Origin: an uncultured Pelagibacteraceae bacterium | GTDB taxonomy: Bacteria > Pseudomonadota > Alphaproteobacteria > Pelagibacterales > Pelagibacteraceae | Direction: 5' to 3' | Length of the DNA stretch: 64,000 nucleotides | Assembly (NCBI GenBank): GCA_902560565.1 | Contig: CACEMG010000004.1 | Location: forward strand, 1 to 64,000 | Shown: positions 7,872 to 16,583 of the stretch, one piece after another | Layout of the letters: each line of letters starts with the position of its first letter | Position numbering within the stretch: position 1 is the stretch's first letter | Position numbers and translations under genes: made by a program | The notes under the pieces: model-generated | The model's database searches: none | The model's input: only the letters and a program-made list of their open reading frames with translations | What the model was told of the DNA's origin: nothing

Positions 7872-9241
7872 ACGGAATTTTTTTTTATATAGGATTTCAA
7901 ACTCTGTATATTGTTTTTAAATACTACATATTGTTCTTTTTGATTTAATATACTCTTAAGATGACTTGGTAATTCCTCTTTTTTACCAATTGCTTTGAAA
8001 ATAGCATCAGGAAATTTACTTGGGTGAGCAGTTGCTAAAACAACATAATTTTTCCCGTTATGCTTTTTAACTGCCCCAGCTCCTATAGCAGTATGAGGAT
8101 CAATTATAATACCACTATTTTTATATATGCTCTTAATTGTATCTAAGATTTCTTTTTCATTAAGACTTTCAGAAATAAAATCGTTTTGTATTTTTTTTAA
8201 TGAACTTTGATCTAAGTTGAATTTGTTGCTTTTAATATTATTCATTATTTCAACAACTTTGTTTGAATCCTCATTATAAATATCAAATAATAATCTCTCA
8301 AAATTACTTGCAACCTGAATATCCATACTTGGAGAAATTGTCTCTTGAACCTTATTTGCTTTATAATCACCTTTTGATATTGCTCTGTGAAGAATATCAT
8401 TTTCGTTTGTTGCTACTAACAACTTATCTATGGGAAGGCCCATTTTCTTAGCCAGATATCCAGCGTAAACATCTCCAAAATTTCCAGTGGGAACAGAAAA
8501 TGAAATTTTTTCTTGTGCATCTAATTTAAAATAGCAAAAAAAATAATAGACTGTTTGTGCAACTATTCTTGCCCAATTAATTGAATTTACACCCGACATG
8601 TTTATAGATTTAGAAAACTCAATGTCAGAAAACATTTCTTTAACAAGTTTTTGACAGTCGTCAAAGTTTCCCTCAACAGCGATATTAAATACGTTTTTTG
8701 ATGGATTTGTAGTCATTAACATTCTCTGGACTGGTGATATACGATTATTTGGATGTAAAACAAAAATATTTATGTTTTTTTTTCCTTTGACTGCATCTAT
8801 CGCAGCTGCTCCTGTATCACCTGAAGTTGCAACAATGATATTTATTTTTTTAGTATTCTTACTTAAGTAATATTCATAAAAATTTCCAATAAGTTGCATT
8901 GCAACATCTTTGAAAGCTAGTGTAGGACCGTGAAAAAGCTCTAGTACATGTAAATCCTCTACTTTTTTAACTTTAACTACATTGTGCTCGTTAAATGTAG
9001 AATACGATTTTTTAACAATTTGGTGCAGTTTTTCATTAGTGCAAAAATCACCAGTGAATCTAGAAATGATTTCTGTAGCCAAATCAACATATGATAAATT
9101 TCTAAGATTTAAAAATTCTTTATCAGATAATTTTTTAATTTGTTTTGGCAGAAATAAACCGCCGTCATCAGAGAGTCCTTTAATAAATATATGCTCAAAT
9201 TTCTCGCTAATCTTATCATTTCTAGTACTTAAATATTCCAT
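7868..9241 (-). CDS. thrC: Threonine synthase
   Basis: A 457-residue PLP enzyme converting O-phosphohomoserine to threonine. The PLP lysine is in HGPTLAFKDVAMQLIG (about residue 112). The phosphate-binding motif ATSGDTGAAA (about 138-147) and the N-terminal YLSTRN start are typical of the long (fungal/proteobacterial) ThrC class. Length fits. It completes the threonine branch with thrB encoded 1 kb away on the opposite strand, and shares a four-base overlap with the peroxiredoxin. Confidence 0.96.
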   Translation of the reverse strand: MEYLSTRNDKISEKFEHIFIKGLSDDGGLFLPKQIKKLSDKEFLNLRNLSYVDLATEIISRFTGDFCTNEKLHQIVKKSYSTFNEHNVVKVKKVEDLHVLELFHGPTLAFKDVAMQLIGNFYEYYLSKNTKKINIIVATSGDTGAAAIDAVKGKKNINIFVLHPNNRISPVQRMLMTTNPSKNVFNIAVEGNFDDCQKLVKEMFSDIEFSKSINMSGVNSINWARIVAQTVYYFFCYFKLDAQEKISFSVPTGNFGDVYAGYLAKKMGLPIDKLLVATNENDILHRAISKGDYKANKVQETISPSMDIQVASNFERLLFDIYNEDSNKVVEIMNNIKSNKFNLDQSSLKKIQNDFISESLNEKEILDTIKSIYKNSGIIIDPHTAIGAGAVKKHNGKNYVVLATAHPSKFPDAIFKAIGKKEELPSHLKSILNQKEQYVVFKNNIQSLKSYIKKNSV

Positions 9242-9298
9242 GATTTTTTTATATCAGATAAATCTTATTTTCCTATGATATTAAGTGTAGTTTTTTAA

Positions 9299-10210
9299 TT
9301 AGATTAATTTATCTATCAAAAATAAAACAAATATTAAAAACAAATAAAATATTGAGTAAGAGAAAACTTTTTTTGCCTTTTTTACCTCAAATTTATTCTT
9401 TTTAAATTTAAGAAGATCATAACAAATGTAATTATAATAAATTGTTAAAACTAATGATGCTATCAAGAATAATTTTCCACTAAAGCCAATATAATAAGGT
9501 AAAATTATTACCGGAAGCATAAAAAGTGAATAAATAAAGATTTTCTTTTTAGTTTCCTCTACTCCATTAGTATTTGGAAGCATTGGGATTTTTGCCTTTT
9601 CGTAATCTTTAGCTTTATACAAACTTAATGCCCAAAAGTGCGACGGCGTCCAATAAAATATAATTAAAAATAATGTAATTGGTTCAAATGTTAGTGAATT
9701 TGTTGCAATTGTCCAACCTATTACAGGTGGTAAGGCGCCAGAGGCTCCACCAATTACAATATTTTGCGGAGTTTTTCTTTTTAACCAAACAGTGTAAACA
9801 AAAACGTAAAAAACTATCGTTAAAAGCAATAAAGATGCAGATATTAAATTTGAAAAATAATACAAACCAAAAACTGAAATAAATGATAGTGTAACACCAA
9901 ACAATAATGCATCCTTTTTTTCAATTTTACCTGTTGGAATTGGTCTTAAACATGTTCTAGACATTAATTTATCGAGATCTGCCTCATACCACATGTTTAA
10001 TGTACCCGCTGCCCCAGCTCCAACAGCGACGAAAAAAATACTTATCATAGCGTCAAATAATTCTACCTTAACCGGTGATACCAATAATCCAACTGCGCAA
10101 GTGAATATAACCAAAGACATTACCCTTGGCTTCATTAATAAAATTAGAGATTTTAAATAAGATGAAAAGTTAATTGAAACAGATTTTTTTTTTAAAATAT
10201 TTGTACTCAC
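9299..10210 (-). CDS. ctaB: Heme o synthase (protoheme IX farnesyltransferase)
   Basis: A 303-residue UbiA-family membrane prenyltransferase that farnesylates protoheme to heme o, the precursor of heme a in the oxidase encoded just upstream. About eight or nine membrane segments are visible. The first Asp-rich motif is NMWYEADLDKLM with RPIPTG following (about residues 72-94), as in CtaB/CyoE. It starts with GTG at 10210, two bases after the stop of the 87-residue gene, so it is the end of the cytochrome oxidase operon. ctaA (heme a synthase) is not in the window. Confidence 0.95.
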   Translation of the reverse strand: MSTNILKKKSVSINFSSYLKSLILLMKPRVMSLVIFTCAVGLLVSPVKVELFDAMISIFFVAVGAGAAGTLNMWYEADLDKLMSRTCLRPIPTGKIEKKDALLFGVTLSFISVFGLYYFSNLISASLLLLTIVFYVFVYTVWLKRKTPQNIVIGGASGALPPVIGWTIATNSLTFEPITLFLIIFYWTPSHFWALSLYKAKDYEKAKIPMLPNTNGVEETKKKIFIYSLFMLPVIILPYYIGFSGKLFLIASLVLTIYYNYICYDLLKFKKNKFEVKKAKKVFSYSIFYLFLIFVLFLIDKLI

Positions 10211-10212
10211 TT

Positions 10213-10476
10213 TTAGTCGACATTAAGTGATACAAAAATTACTATTAAAATAAGACCAATAATAAGGATGTGGTTTCCTAAATCAAAAATTCCAACTTTA
10301 TTATTTTTTTTATCTATTATTTTTCTGTGCAATGGAAGCTGATCATATGGGTTAAGTTTAATATTTGGCCCCTCTTCTTTTTCGTTTTCGACTTTTACAG
10401 AATATCCAAACCATGTGATGTAGATAAAAAAACCAAAAAATATCAATAATCCTGCTAAGATTGTATAACCGTCCAT
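10213..10476 (-). CDS. Small membrane protein in the cytochrome oxidase operon (87 aa)
   Basis: An 87-residue protein with two hydrophobic segments (about residues 6-24 and 66-84) separated by a charged loop containing LNPYDQLPLHRKI. It starts immediately next to the subunit IV stop and ends two bases before ctaB, so it is clearly part of the operon. Its size and place resemble the small CoxF-type proteins of some alphaproteobacterial cta operons, but I see no diagnostic motif. It is too short, and lacks the copper cysteines, to be the assembly factor CtaG/Cox11. Function unknown; assembly or small structural subunit is an inference. Confidence 0.8.
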   Translation of the reverse strand: MDGYTILAGLLIFFGFFIYITWFGYSVKVENEKEEGPNIKLNPYDQLPLHRKIIDKKNNKVGIFDLGNHILIIGLILIVIFVSLNVD

Positions 10477-10836
10477 TTACGCACCTCCTCCAACAAAGAA
10501 ATAAAACATTCTTGAAAATAAAGTATATTCAAATTCTGCAGCCATTAAAAATACAAAACAGGCTATTGCGGTCATCGGCCATAACAATACGTTAACTAAA
10601 GCATATCTTTCCCAAAATAGATGCATAAAGAATGCCATTATTAGTCCGGCTTTTGCAAACATAAAAAATAAAATCAAAGACCATCTTAACATTCCTTGAA
10701 ACTGATACCAGTCAACCATATAAGAGAAAAAACTTAGTACAAAAAGTAGGCCCCAGATCCATAAATAAATACCTATTTTATGCGTTGATTCTACTGGTTT
10801 CTTATCTTTTTCGTTTATTTGATTTGTATCATCCAT
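10477..10836 (-). CDS. Cytochrome c oxidase subunit IV (COX4_pro-like)
   Basis: A 119-residue protein with three membrane segments (about residues 23-41, 52-75 and 82-104). The layout and the motif KAGLIMAFFMHLFWE match the prokaryotic cytochrome oxidase subunit IV family, in which FMHL lies in the second helix. The first 18 residues are polar. It sits between subunit III and the 87-residue gene with a gap of 11 bases on one side and none on the other. It is a non-catalytic subunit of the terminal oxidase. Confidence 0.88.
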   Translation of the reverse strand: MDDTNQINEKDKKPVESTHKIGIYLWIWGLLFVLSFFSYMVDWYQFQGMLRWSLILFFMFAKAGLIMAFFMHLFWERYALVNVLLWPMTAIACFVFLMAAEFEYTLFSRMFYFFVGGGA

Positions 10837-10847
10837 ATAAAATTATT

Positions 10848-11561
10848 TTACCATAAGTAGAAAAATGCAAAAATAAAAACCCACACTAAATCAACAAAGT
10901 GCCAATATAAACCTAGAATTTCTATTTCAACATAATCCCCTTTCATAGTTGTAAACCAACCTCTTTTACCACCATTCTCGTAATGACCTGCAAATACCTT
11001 GTATGCATATATAAACAAGAAAATTACACCAATTGATACGTGGGTGCCGTGAAAACCAGTGATCATAAAAAAGAAAGAACCAAACTGTGCAGCTCCAAAT
11101 GGATTTTCCCAAGGTCTTACACCTTCATGAATAAGTTTTGACCATTCATATGCTTGCATACCTACGAATGTCAGTCCACCAATAGCAGTTGCAAGAACAA
11201 GCCAGCCACACATTTTTCTGTTTTTCTCGTATCCATACTTAACTGCTAGAGCCATTGTTCCACTGCTAGTAATTAAAACGAAAGTCATAAGAGCGATCAA
11301 TAATAAAGGTACTGGTACTCCAAATGCTTCTAATGCAAATACTTCGCTTGGATTTGGCCATTCAACTGGAGTTGAACCTCTTCCCTTCATATATGCAATT
11401 AAAAAACAACTGAATACAAATGTATCGCTCAAAAGGAATATCCACATCATTGCTTTACCCCAATGAACACCTTTGAACATTGTCTGGTCTGATCCAGTAT
11501 CAGATGCCATACCTCTAAAACCTGGTTTTAATTCAAAGCCATCTATTTTAGGATCTGACAT
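10848..11561 (-). CDS. coxC: Cytochrome c oxidase subunit III
   Basis: A 237-residue core subunit with seven apparent membrane helices. GFHGTHVSIGVIFLF (about residues 165-179) and the C-terminal YWHFVDLVWVFIFAFFYLW are the family hallmarks. The glutamate in VEIEILGLYWHF corresponds to the usual acidic position before the last helix. It lies between coxA (15 bases upstream) and subunit IV. It belongs to the main complex, unlike the separate subunit III-like gene at 14567. Confidence 0.95.
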   Translation of the reverse strand: MSDPKIDGFELKPGFRGMASDTGSDQTMFKGVHWGKAMMWIFLLSDTFVFSCFLIAYMKGRGSTPVEWPNPSEVFALEAFGVPVPLLLIALMTFVLITSSGTMALAVKYGYEKNRKMCGWLVLATAIGGLTFVGMQAYEWSKLIHEGVRPWENPFGAAQFGSFFFMITGFHGTHVSIGVIFLFIYAYKVFAGHYENGGKRGWFTTMKGDYVEIEILGLYWHFVDLVWVFIFAFFYLW

Positions 11562-11576
11562 TTTATAAATCTTTGA

Positions 11577-13412
11577 TTATGTTTTCTCCACTTTAGTATG
11601 AACCACTTCACTTGGAGGAGTAGTTTGAGGTATAAAATCATCTTTAGCCCCAGGTACACTGAAATCATACGGCCATCTGTGAACCACAGGCAATCTTTCA
11701 CCAAAATTTCCATGTTCAGGTGGCTGTGTTGAAGTATGCCACTCTAAAGAATTTGCTTTCCATGGATTTTTAGGAGCTGGTTTTCCAGTCTTTAAAGTTT
11801 TAATTATATTGAAGATCAAAATAAATTGTGCTGCACCTACTAAGAAAGCAGCTAAACTAATAAATTCATTCATTCCTACAGCTGAAGTCATATACGGACT
11901 GTCATACATTTCATAATACCTTCTTGGAACCCCTATAAATCCTAGGTAATGCATTGGGAAGTATATCGAATAAGCACCTAAGAATGTTGCCCAAAAGTGC
12001 CATTTACCTAAAGTCTCATTTAACAATCTTCCAGTTATTAATGGAAACCAATGATATACCGCTCCCATGATAACCATAACCGGGGCTATACCCATTACCA
12101 TATGGAAATGAGCTACAACGAAATAAGTGTCTGATAATGGAACATCAACAGAAACATTTCCTAAAAATATACCAGTTATACCTCCATTAACAAATGTTAC
12201 TATAAATCCTAAACACCAAAGCATTACTGTATTAATTCTTATGTTTCCTCTCCACAATGTCAAAATCCAGTTATAAACTTTCATAGCGGTCGGTACTGCT
12301 ATTATAAGTGTTGTGGTAGCAAAAAAGAAACCAAACCATGGGTTCATCCCACTTACATACATATGATGCGCCCAAACGAAAAAGCTTAAAGCACCAATTC
12401 CAACAATTGCCCAAACCATCATTCTATATCCAAAAATATTTTTTCTCGCATGAACTGAAATTAAATCAGAAACGATACCAAAAGCAGGCAATGCCACAAT
12501 ATAAACTTCTGGGTGACCAAAAAACCAAAATAAATGTTGAAATAAAATTGGACTTCCTCCACCATATTCCAAAACTTCACCAGCTTTTAAAATTGTAGGC
12601 ATAAAGAAACTTGTTCCAATAACTTTATCTAGTGTCATCATTATTGCACTTACTAGTAAAGCTGGGAATGCTAACATCGCTAAAACAGTTGCTGTAAAAA
12701 TTCCCCATACAGTCAGTGGCATTCTCATTAAAGTCATACCTCTTGTTCTAGCTTGTAAAACAGTGATCATGTAATTTAGTCCACCCATAGTGAAACCAAT
12801 TACAAAAAGAGCTAAAGACACTAACATTAATAGAATACCCATTCCTGAACCTGGTGTACCCTCTAAAATAGTTTGTGGAGGATATAGTGTCCAGCCTGCT
12901 CCAGTTGGACCTCCTGGCACAAAGAAACTTGCCATTAAAATTGCTACTGCAACAAAGAACATCCAAAAACTTAACATGTTTACATATGGAAAAACCATAT
13001 CTCTTGCACCAACCATCAACGGTATTAAATAATTTCCAAAGCCTCCTAAAAACAAGGCAGTTAAAAAATAAACTACCATTATCATTCCATGCATTGTTAC
13101 AAATTGATAATAGTGTTCGGCAGTTATAAATCCTGCTAGCCCTGGAAAACCTAATTGTAATCTCATTAACCAAGATAAAATTAAACCCACAATTCCTGTA
13201 AAAACAGCAGTTAAAAAATATTGTACTCCAATTACTTTTGCATCCTGACAAAAAACCCATTTAGTTAAAAAAGTATGACCGTGGTATAAATCTTGTTCTG
13301 GTAACTCAGCCGGTCTTACATAATCCATATCTGGAGTTGAACCCGCAGAACCTGTAAGTGCTTCTGATGATTGTGCTTGATAACCAGATTTATTTTCGTA
13401 TTCGTCAGACAT
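11577..13412 (-). CDS. coxA: Cytochrome c oxidase subunit I (aa3, type A1)
   Basis: A 611-residue catalytic subunit that reduces oxygen at the heme a3-CuB centre and pumps protons. The low-spin heme ligand region is TMHGMIMVVYFLT; the D-channel block FGGFGNYLIPLMVGARD is intact; FGHPEVYI carries the CuB histidine, the cross-linked tyrosine and the channel glutamate; WAHHMYVSGM has the other CuB histidines; VPTAMKVYNW has the K-channel lysine; VVAHFHMVMG has the heme ligands. All key residues for a type A1 pump are therefore present. It starts two bases after the coxB stop. About 12 helices span the membrane, with a soluble C-tail. Confidence 0.97.
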   Translation of the reverse strand: MSDEYENKSGYQAQSSEALTGSAGSTPDMDYVRPAELPEQDLYHGHTFLTKWVFCQDAKVIGVQYFLTAVFTGIVGLILSWLMRLQLGFPGLAGFITAEHYYQFVTMHGMIMVVYFLTALFLGGFGNYLIPLMVGARDMVFPYVNMLSFWMFFVAVAILMASFFVPGGPTGAGWTLYPPQTILEGTPGSGMGILLMLVSLALFVIGFTMGGLNYMITVLQARTRGMTLMRMPLTVWGIFTATVLAMLAFPALLVSAIMMTLDKVIGTSFFMPTILKAGEVLEYGGGSPILFQHLFWFFGHPEVYIVALPAFGIVSDLISVHARKNIFGYRMMVWAIVGIGALSFFVWAHHMYVSGMNPWFGFFFATTTLIIAVPTAMKVYNWILTLWRGNIRINTVMLWCLGFIVTFVNGGITGIFLGNVSVDVPLSDTYFVVAHFHMVMGIAPVMVIMGAVYHWFPLITGRLLNETLGKWHFWATFLGAYSIYFPMHYLGFIGVPRRYYEMYDSPYMTSAVGMNEFISLAAFLVGAAQFILIFNIIKTLKTGKPAPKNPWKANSLEWHTSTQPPEHGNFGERLPVVHRWPYDFSVPGAKDDFIPQTTPPSEVVHTKVEKT

Positions 13413-13414
13413 AA

Positions 13415-14287
13415 TTATTTTTCCTCTTTATATATAACTTTTTCAATATTTGAATTATTTTTTGCGACCTTTTTTGTCTCAATTTCCTTGTTTTGCTTAG
13501 CTAAAAGGTCTGAGAATGTTTCTTGTTCTCCCAACCATTCTTGGTAACTATTAGGATCTTGCACCTCTACCCCGCCTCTCATTGCATAATGACCAACGCC
13601 GCAATATTCAGCACATAAAACTTCATACTCACCCACTTTGTTAGGCTCAAACCAATAATATGTTACAACTCCAGGCACAGCATCCATCTTTGCTCTAAAT
13701 TGAGGCACGTACCAATTATGAAGCACATCTACAGATCTTAATAAAATTTTTACTGGTCTATTATTTTCTAAATTAATTATATCACTTTGCACCATTACAT
13801 CGTCTCTCCCGTAAGGATCGTCTAGGTTGATACCAAATGGGTTATCGTCATTTATATTTACAACTTTTGTAGTGCCGAGTTTTCCATCATTACCAGGCAG
13901 TCTATATTGCCAGCCCCATTGCCATGCCATGACATCTATCTCAATTGAGTTTTTTGGAACGTTTACATATTGGTTCCAAATTATTAATCCTGGAGCTAGT
14001 AGAGCTGCAACTCCAAGCGTAGTGGCTACTGTTAAAATTTTTTCTAATTTTTTATCTTCAGGTTTATACTCTGCTTTTCTATCTTCTTTATAAGAATACT
14101 TAAAAACGCAATAAATCATGAAAAGACAAACAGCTACAAATACTCCTCCACCTACCCAAAAGGTTAGAGTTATAGTATCGTCCATTCCTTTCCAGTTTGA
14201 TGCAATATCAGTCCAATACCAAGGTGTGAAAATATGGAAAAGTATTGAACCTAAAATGACTAAAAAAAATATTATACCTGCGTGCAT
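13415..14287 (-). CDS. coxB: Cytochrome c oxidase subunit II (CuA)
   Basis: A 290-residue subunit that accepts electrons from cytochrome c. Two N-terminal membrane helices (about residues 3-20 and 43-64) precede a periplasmic cupredoxin domain. The CuA ligands are the histidine in DVLHNWYVPQF and the block CAEYCGVGHYAM with both cysteines, the backbone glutamate, the histidine and the methionine. DVMAWQWGWQY is the aromatic electron-entry patch. The CuA site shows this is a cytochrome c oxidase and not a quinol oxidase. There is no fused heme c domain. It is the first gene of the minus-strand oxidase operon. Confidence 0.96.
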   Translation of the reverse strand: MHAGIIFFLVILGSILFHIFTPWYWTDIASNWKGMDDTITLTFWVGGGVFVAVCLFMIYCVFKYSYKEDRKAEYKPEDKKLEKILTVATTLGVAALLAPGLIIWNQYVNVPKNSIEIDVMAWQWGWQYRLPGNDGKLGTTKVVNINDDNPFGINLDDPYGRDDVMVQSDIINLENNRPVKILLRSVDVLHNWYVPQFRAKMDAVPGVVTYYWFEPNKVGEYEVLCAEYCGVGHYAMRGGVEVQDPNSYQEWLGEQETFSDLLAKQNKEIETKKVAKNNSNIEKVIYKEEK

Positions 14288-14322
14288 GGCTATTTATATA
14301 GATTATTAATAGTATAAATACC

Positions 14323-14339
14323 TATGACAAAATGTCATA
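14323..14339. promoter_or_regulatory. Inverted repeat between coxB and the divergent small ORF
   Basis: TATGACA-AAA-TGTCATA is a perfect 7-bp inverted repeat with a 3-bp spacer. It lies in the only sizeable intergenic gap in the oxidase region, 36 bases upstream of coxB and 37 bases upstream of the divergent 64-residue ORF. The size suits a dimeric regulator binding both promoters. I cannot name the regulator: it does not match the FNR consensus TTGAT-N4-ATCAA. Confidence 0.35.
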
Positions 14340-14375
14340 AAATTAAAGAAAATAAACTTATATATACAGTAAATT

Positions 14376-14570
14376 ATGCTCGGTAAATTTGGAATTCTTG
14401 TAGTCTTACTCATTTTGGTCTTATTATTTTATGTTGTCATATCCTTCGGGGCTGGGGCGTTCTCAAAAGGAGAAACAAAACCAGAAACAAAGAAATATTT
14501 AAAGTCAGTAAAAATATTGTTAGCTGTTATCGCGATTGTAGGATCAATACTTGTACTTTTTCTTGATTAA
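14376..14570 (+). CDS. Small two-helix membrane protein (64 aa)
   Basis: A 64-residue protein with two hydrophobic segments (about residues 5-28 and 43-62) joined by a basic loop GETKPETKKYLKS. It is transcribed away from the oxidase operon and shares its last four bases (TTAA) with the convergent subunit III-like gene. I do not recognise the family. Its position among oxidase genes suggests a small respiratory subunit or assembly helper, but this is only context. Confidence 0.65.
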   Translation: MLGKFGILVVLLILVLLFYVVISFGAGAFSKGETKPETKKYLKSVKILLAVIAIVGSILVLFLD

Positions 14571-15247
14571 GAAATAAGTGTTTTGCACCAAGCAATAAAT
14601 GAGTCATTAAAAATATAAATCATTAAAAAGAAAGCTAACCAAACTACTAATAAAAACATCCAGTACATTGATAACGCAGAGATATTATTTTCCTCATCTA
14701 AAATTTTATTCTGCTCCATTTTTAAAATTCGACCAGCTACTCTTCCCCAAAAAAATAATCCTCCAAGCAAGTGCATTCCATGTAGCGCAGTAAAAATATA
14801 AAATGATGAAAAATATGAATTAGTTGAAACATAATTTCCACTTTGCATTAATTGCACCCAAAAATACAATTGCCCAAATAAAAACAAATAACTTAGGCCA
14901 CCAACTAAGATTATGTTTCTTTTTATTCTAATAGTTTCTTTTTGCTTTAAGTCGCTAGTTATTTTTGAAAAAAAGTAAGCAATAACAAAAAGTACAAAAG
15001 TATTTATCCAAAGAAAGTTCGGTTTTAAAAGATATCTTGTGTCTTGTTCAGGTGGGATAGAATAAATATAACCTGTAAATATTAAGCTAAACAAAACAGT
15101 TGCAATACCAAAGATAATTATTACAGCAGAAGTCTGAACTGAAAGGTCGAAAGTCTTACCTATATGAGCATCATCTATTTTTGCTCTATCACTCTCCCAA
15201 GGTTTTTCAGTTAGTGTGCCGAAAAGTTTCTTTATAAAATTGCTCAT
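14567..15247 (-). CDS. Second cytochrome oxidase subunit III-like protein
   Basis: A 226-residue membrane protein of the heme-copper oxidase subunit III family. It has a polar N-terminal stretch, then about five helices; FTALHGMHLLGGLFFWG (about residues 153-169) corresponds to the TGFHGTHV block of coxC, and LSMYWMFLLVVWLAFFLMIY to the last helix. It lies outside the coxBAC operon, divergent from the sco gene. It could be a paralogous assembly or regulatory subunit of the same oxidase, or belong to a second oxidase; no second catalytic subunit is present here. Confidence 0.82.
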   Translation of the reverse strand: MSNFIKKLFGTLTEKPWESDRAKIDDAHIGKTFDLSVQTSAVIIIFGIATVLFSLIFTGYIYSIPPEQDTRYLLKPNFLWINTFVLFVIAYFFSKITSDLKQKETIRIKRNIILVGGLSYLFLFGQLYFWVQLMQSGNYVSTNSYFSSFYIFTALHGMHLLGGLFFWGRVAGRILKMEQNKILDEENNISALSMYWMFLLVVWLAFFLMIYIFNDSFIAWCKTLIS

Positions 15248-15283
15248 GGATCCTATATAATAAATAATAATTATTTATCAACA

Positions 15284-15874
15284 ATGAAAATAAAAACATC
15301 AATTGCAATTATAAGTGGATGTCTGGTAATTTTTCTCTTTTTAATGCTACCAGTTTTTTTATCTATTCAAAATCAGAAGGAAGATCTTGTCGCATCATTC
15401 AAAGGATCAACTTTTTCACTTAAAGATGTAAATAATAATACAATAACTGAAAAATCTTTTGAAGGACCTTTAACAGCAATTTTTTTTGGTTTTACAAACT
15501 GTCCTGATATATGTCCAATGACGTTAAGCAATATAGATTTAGTTATTAAAAACTTAAATGAACAAAAAAAGAAAAAATTTAAGGTTTTCTTTGTAAGCAT
15601 AGATCCTGAGAGAGATAGCCCGAGTGTAATAAAAAATTATCTGGACACATTTGAAAATCAAATGTTTGGAATAACTGGTGATCCAAAAAAAGTTTTTCTA
15701 TTATCTCAATCCTGGGGTGTCTTATCAGAAAAAATATTTAATGAAGATGGAAATTATTTAATTAATCATAGTTCATCGGTATTACTTTTAAAAGATGGAA
15801 AGTATTTAGACAGAATTAATCATCATGCTAAATACAAAGATATGTTCAAGGTGATAGATAAATATTTAAGATAA
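15284..15874 (+). CDS. SCO1/SenC family copper chaperone
   Basis: A 196-residue thioredoxin-fold protein that delivers copper to the CuA site of oxidase subunit II. An N-terminal membrane anchor spans about residues 7-26. The copper-binding CxxxC is in FTNCPDICPMTL (about residues 71-75) and the third ligand is the histidine of INHSSSVLLL (about 164). Being next to the oxidase genes supports this role. Its 3' end overlaps rsmE by nine bases tail to tail. Confidence 0.95.
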   Translation: MKIKTSIAIISGCLVIFLFLMLPVFLSIQNQKEDLVASFKGSTFSLKDVNNNTITEKSFEGPLTAIFFGFTNCPDICPMTLSNIDLVIKNLNEQKKKKFKVFFVSIDPERDSPSVIKNYLDTFENQMFGITGDPKKVFLLSQSWGVLSEKIFNEDGNYLINHSSSVLLLKDGKYLDRINHHAKYKDMFKVIDKYLR

Positions 15875-16567
15875 TAAAGTATAACTGATTATAGAAATCA
15901 TCGATATTGCAGCAGTTTCAGATCTTAAAATATTTTTATTAATATTTATAGGAATTATATTTTTCATTTTAGAAATTATTTCCCTTTCTTTAATGGAGAA
16001 ATCACCCTCTGGACCAATCAAAATACATAACGGCTCATCTCTTTTGATATCAATTTTTTTATTTTTTGAATTAAGATCACCAAAATGAATTGTTATGTCA
16101 ATATTTTCTTTTAAAAATTCTTCAAGATTTTTTAATTTATCTAAAGTTGGTAAATTTAATCTATTACTTTGTTCTGATGCTTCAACAATAATTTTTTTAA
16201 CTCTTTTTTCATTAATCTTTCTAACGACAGTTCGTTCAGAAAGTAGTGGTATAAATCTAGTTACTCCAAGTTCTGTAGCCTTTTGAATCATTAAGTTTAG
16301 ATAATTTAGTTTAATAGGTGTGAAGGCAAGCCATATTTCTGTTGGATTATCTGCTGACCTTAATTTTTTTTCTACTGAAAACTCTACAATTCCTCTTATT
16401 ATATTTTCTACTTTTGCCTCAAATTCCCCAGATTGATTAAACAAACTAAAATTTTGTCCTTCTTTAATTCTCATCACCTTATGAATATAGTGTGATTGAG
16501 TTTTATCTAATTTAGATTTTAAATTTATATATAAACTTTCATTAAAAAATAATCTAATATTACTCAT
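15866..16567 (-). CDS. rsmE: 16S rRNA (uracil-1498-N3)-methyltransferase
   Basis: A 233-residue SPOUT-class RNA methyltransferase. The N-terminal PUA-like part contains QSHYIHKVMRIKEG (about residues 24-37). The C-terminal knot shows LIGPEGDFSIKERE (about 183-196) and LRSETAAISM (about 216-225), both diagnostic of RsmE. It modifies U1498 in the decoding region of the 30S subunit. It is a single-gene unit, diverging from the haloacid dehalogenase gene by 16 bases. Confidence 0.95.
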   Translation of the reverse strand: MSNIRLFFNESLYINLKSKLDKTQSHYIHKVMRIKEGQNFSLFNQSGEFEAKVENIIRGIVEFSVEKKLRSADNPTEIWLAFTPIKLNYLNLMIQKATELGVTRFIPLLSERTVVRKINEKRVKKIIVEASEQSNRLNLPTLDKLKNLEEFLKENIDITIHFGDLNSKNKKIDIKRDEPLCILIGPEGDFSIKEREIISKMKNIIPININKNILRSETAAISMISIISYTLLS

Positions 16568-16583
16568 TTAAATAAGTTAATTT

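Noticed and set aside
12748-13260. 170-residue minus-strand ORF inside coxA
   Set aside because: It is a shifted frame of coxA, which has complete catalytic motifs across this stretch; the translation has no recognisable domain.
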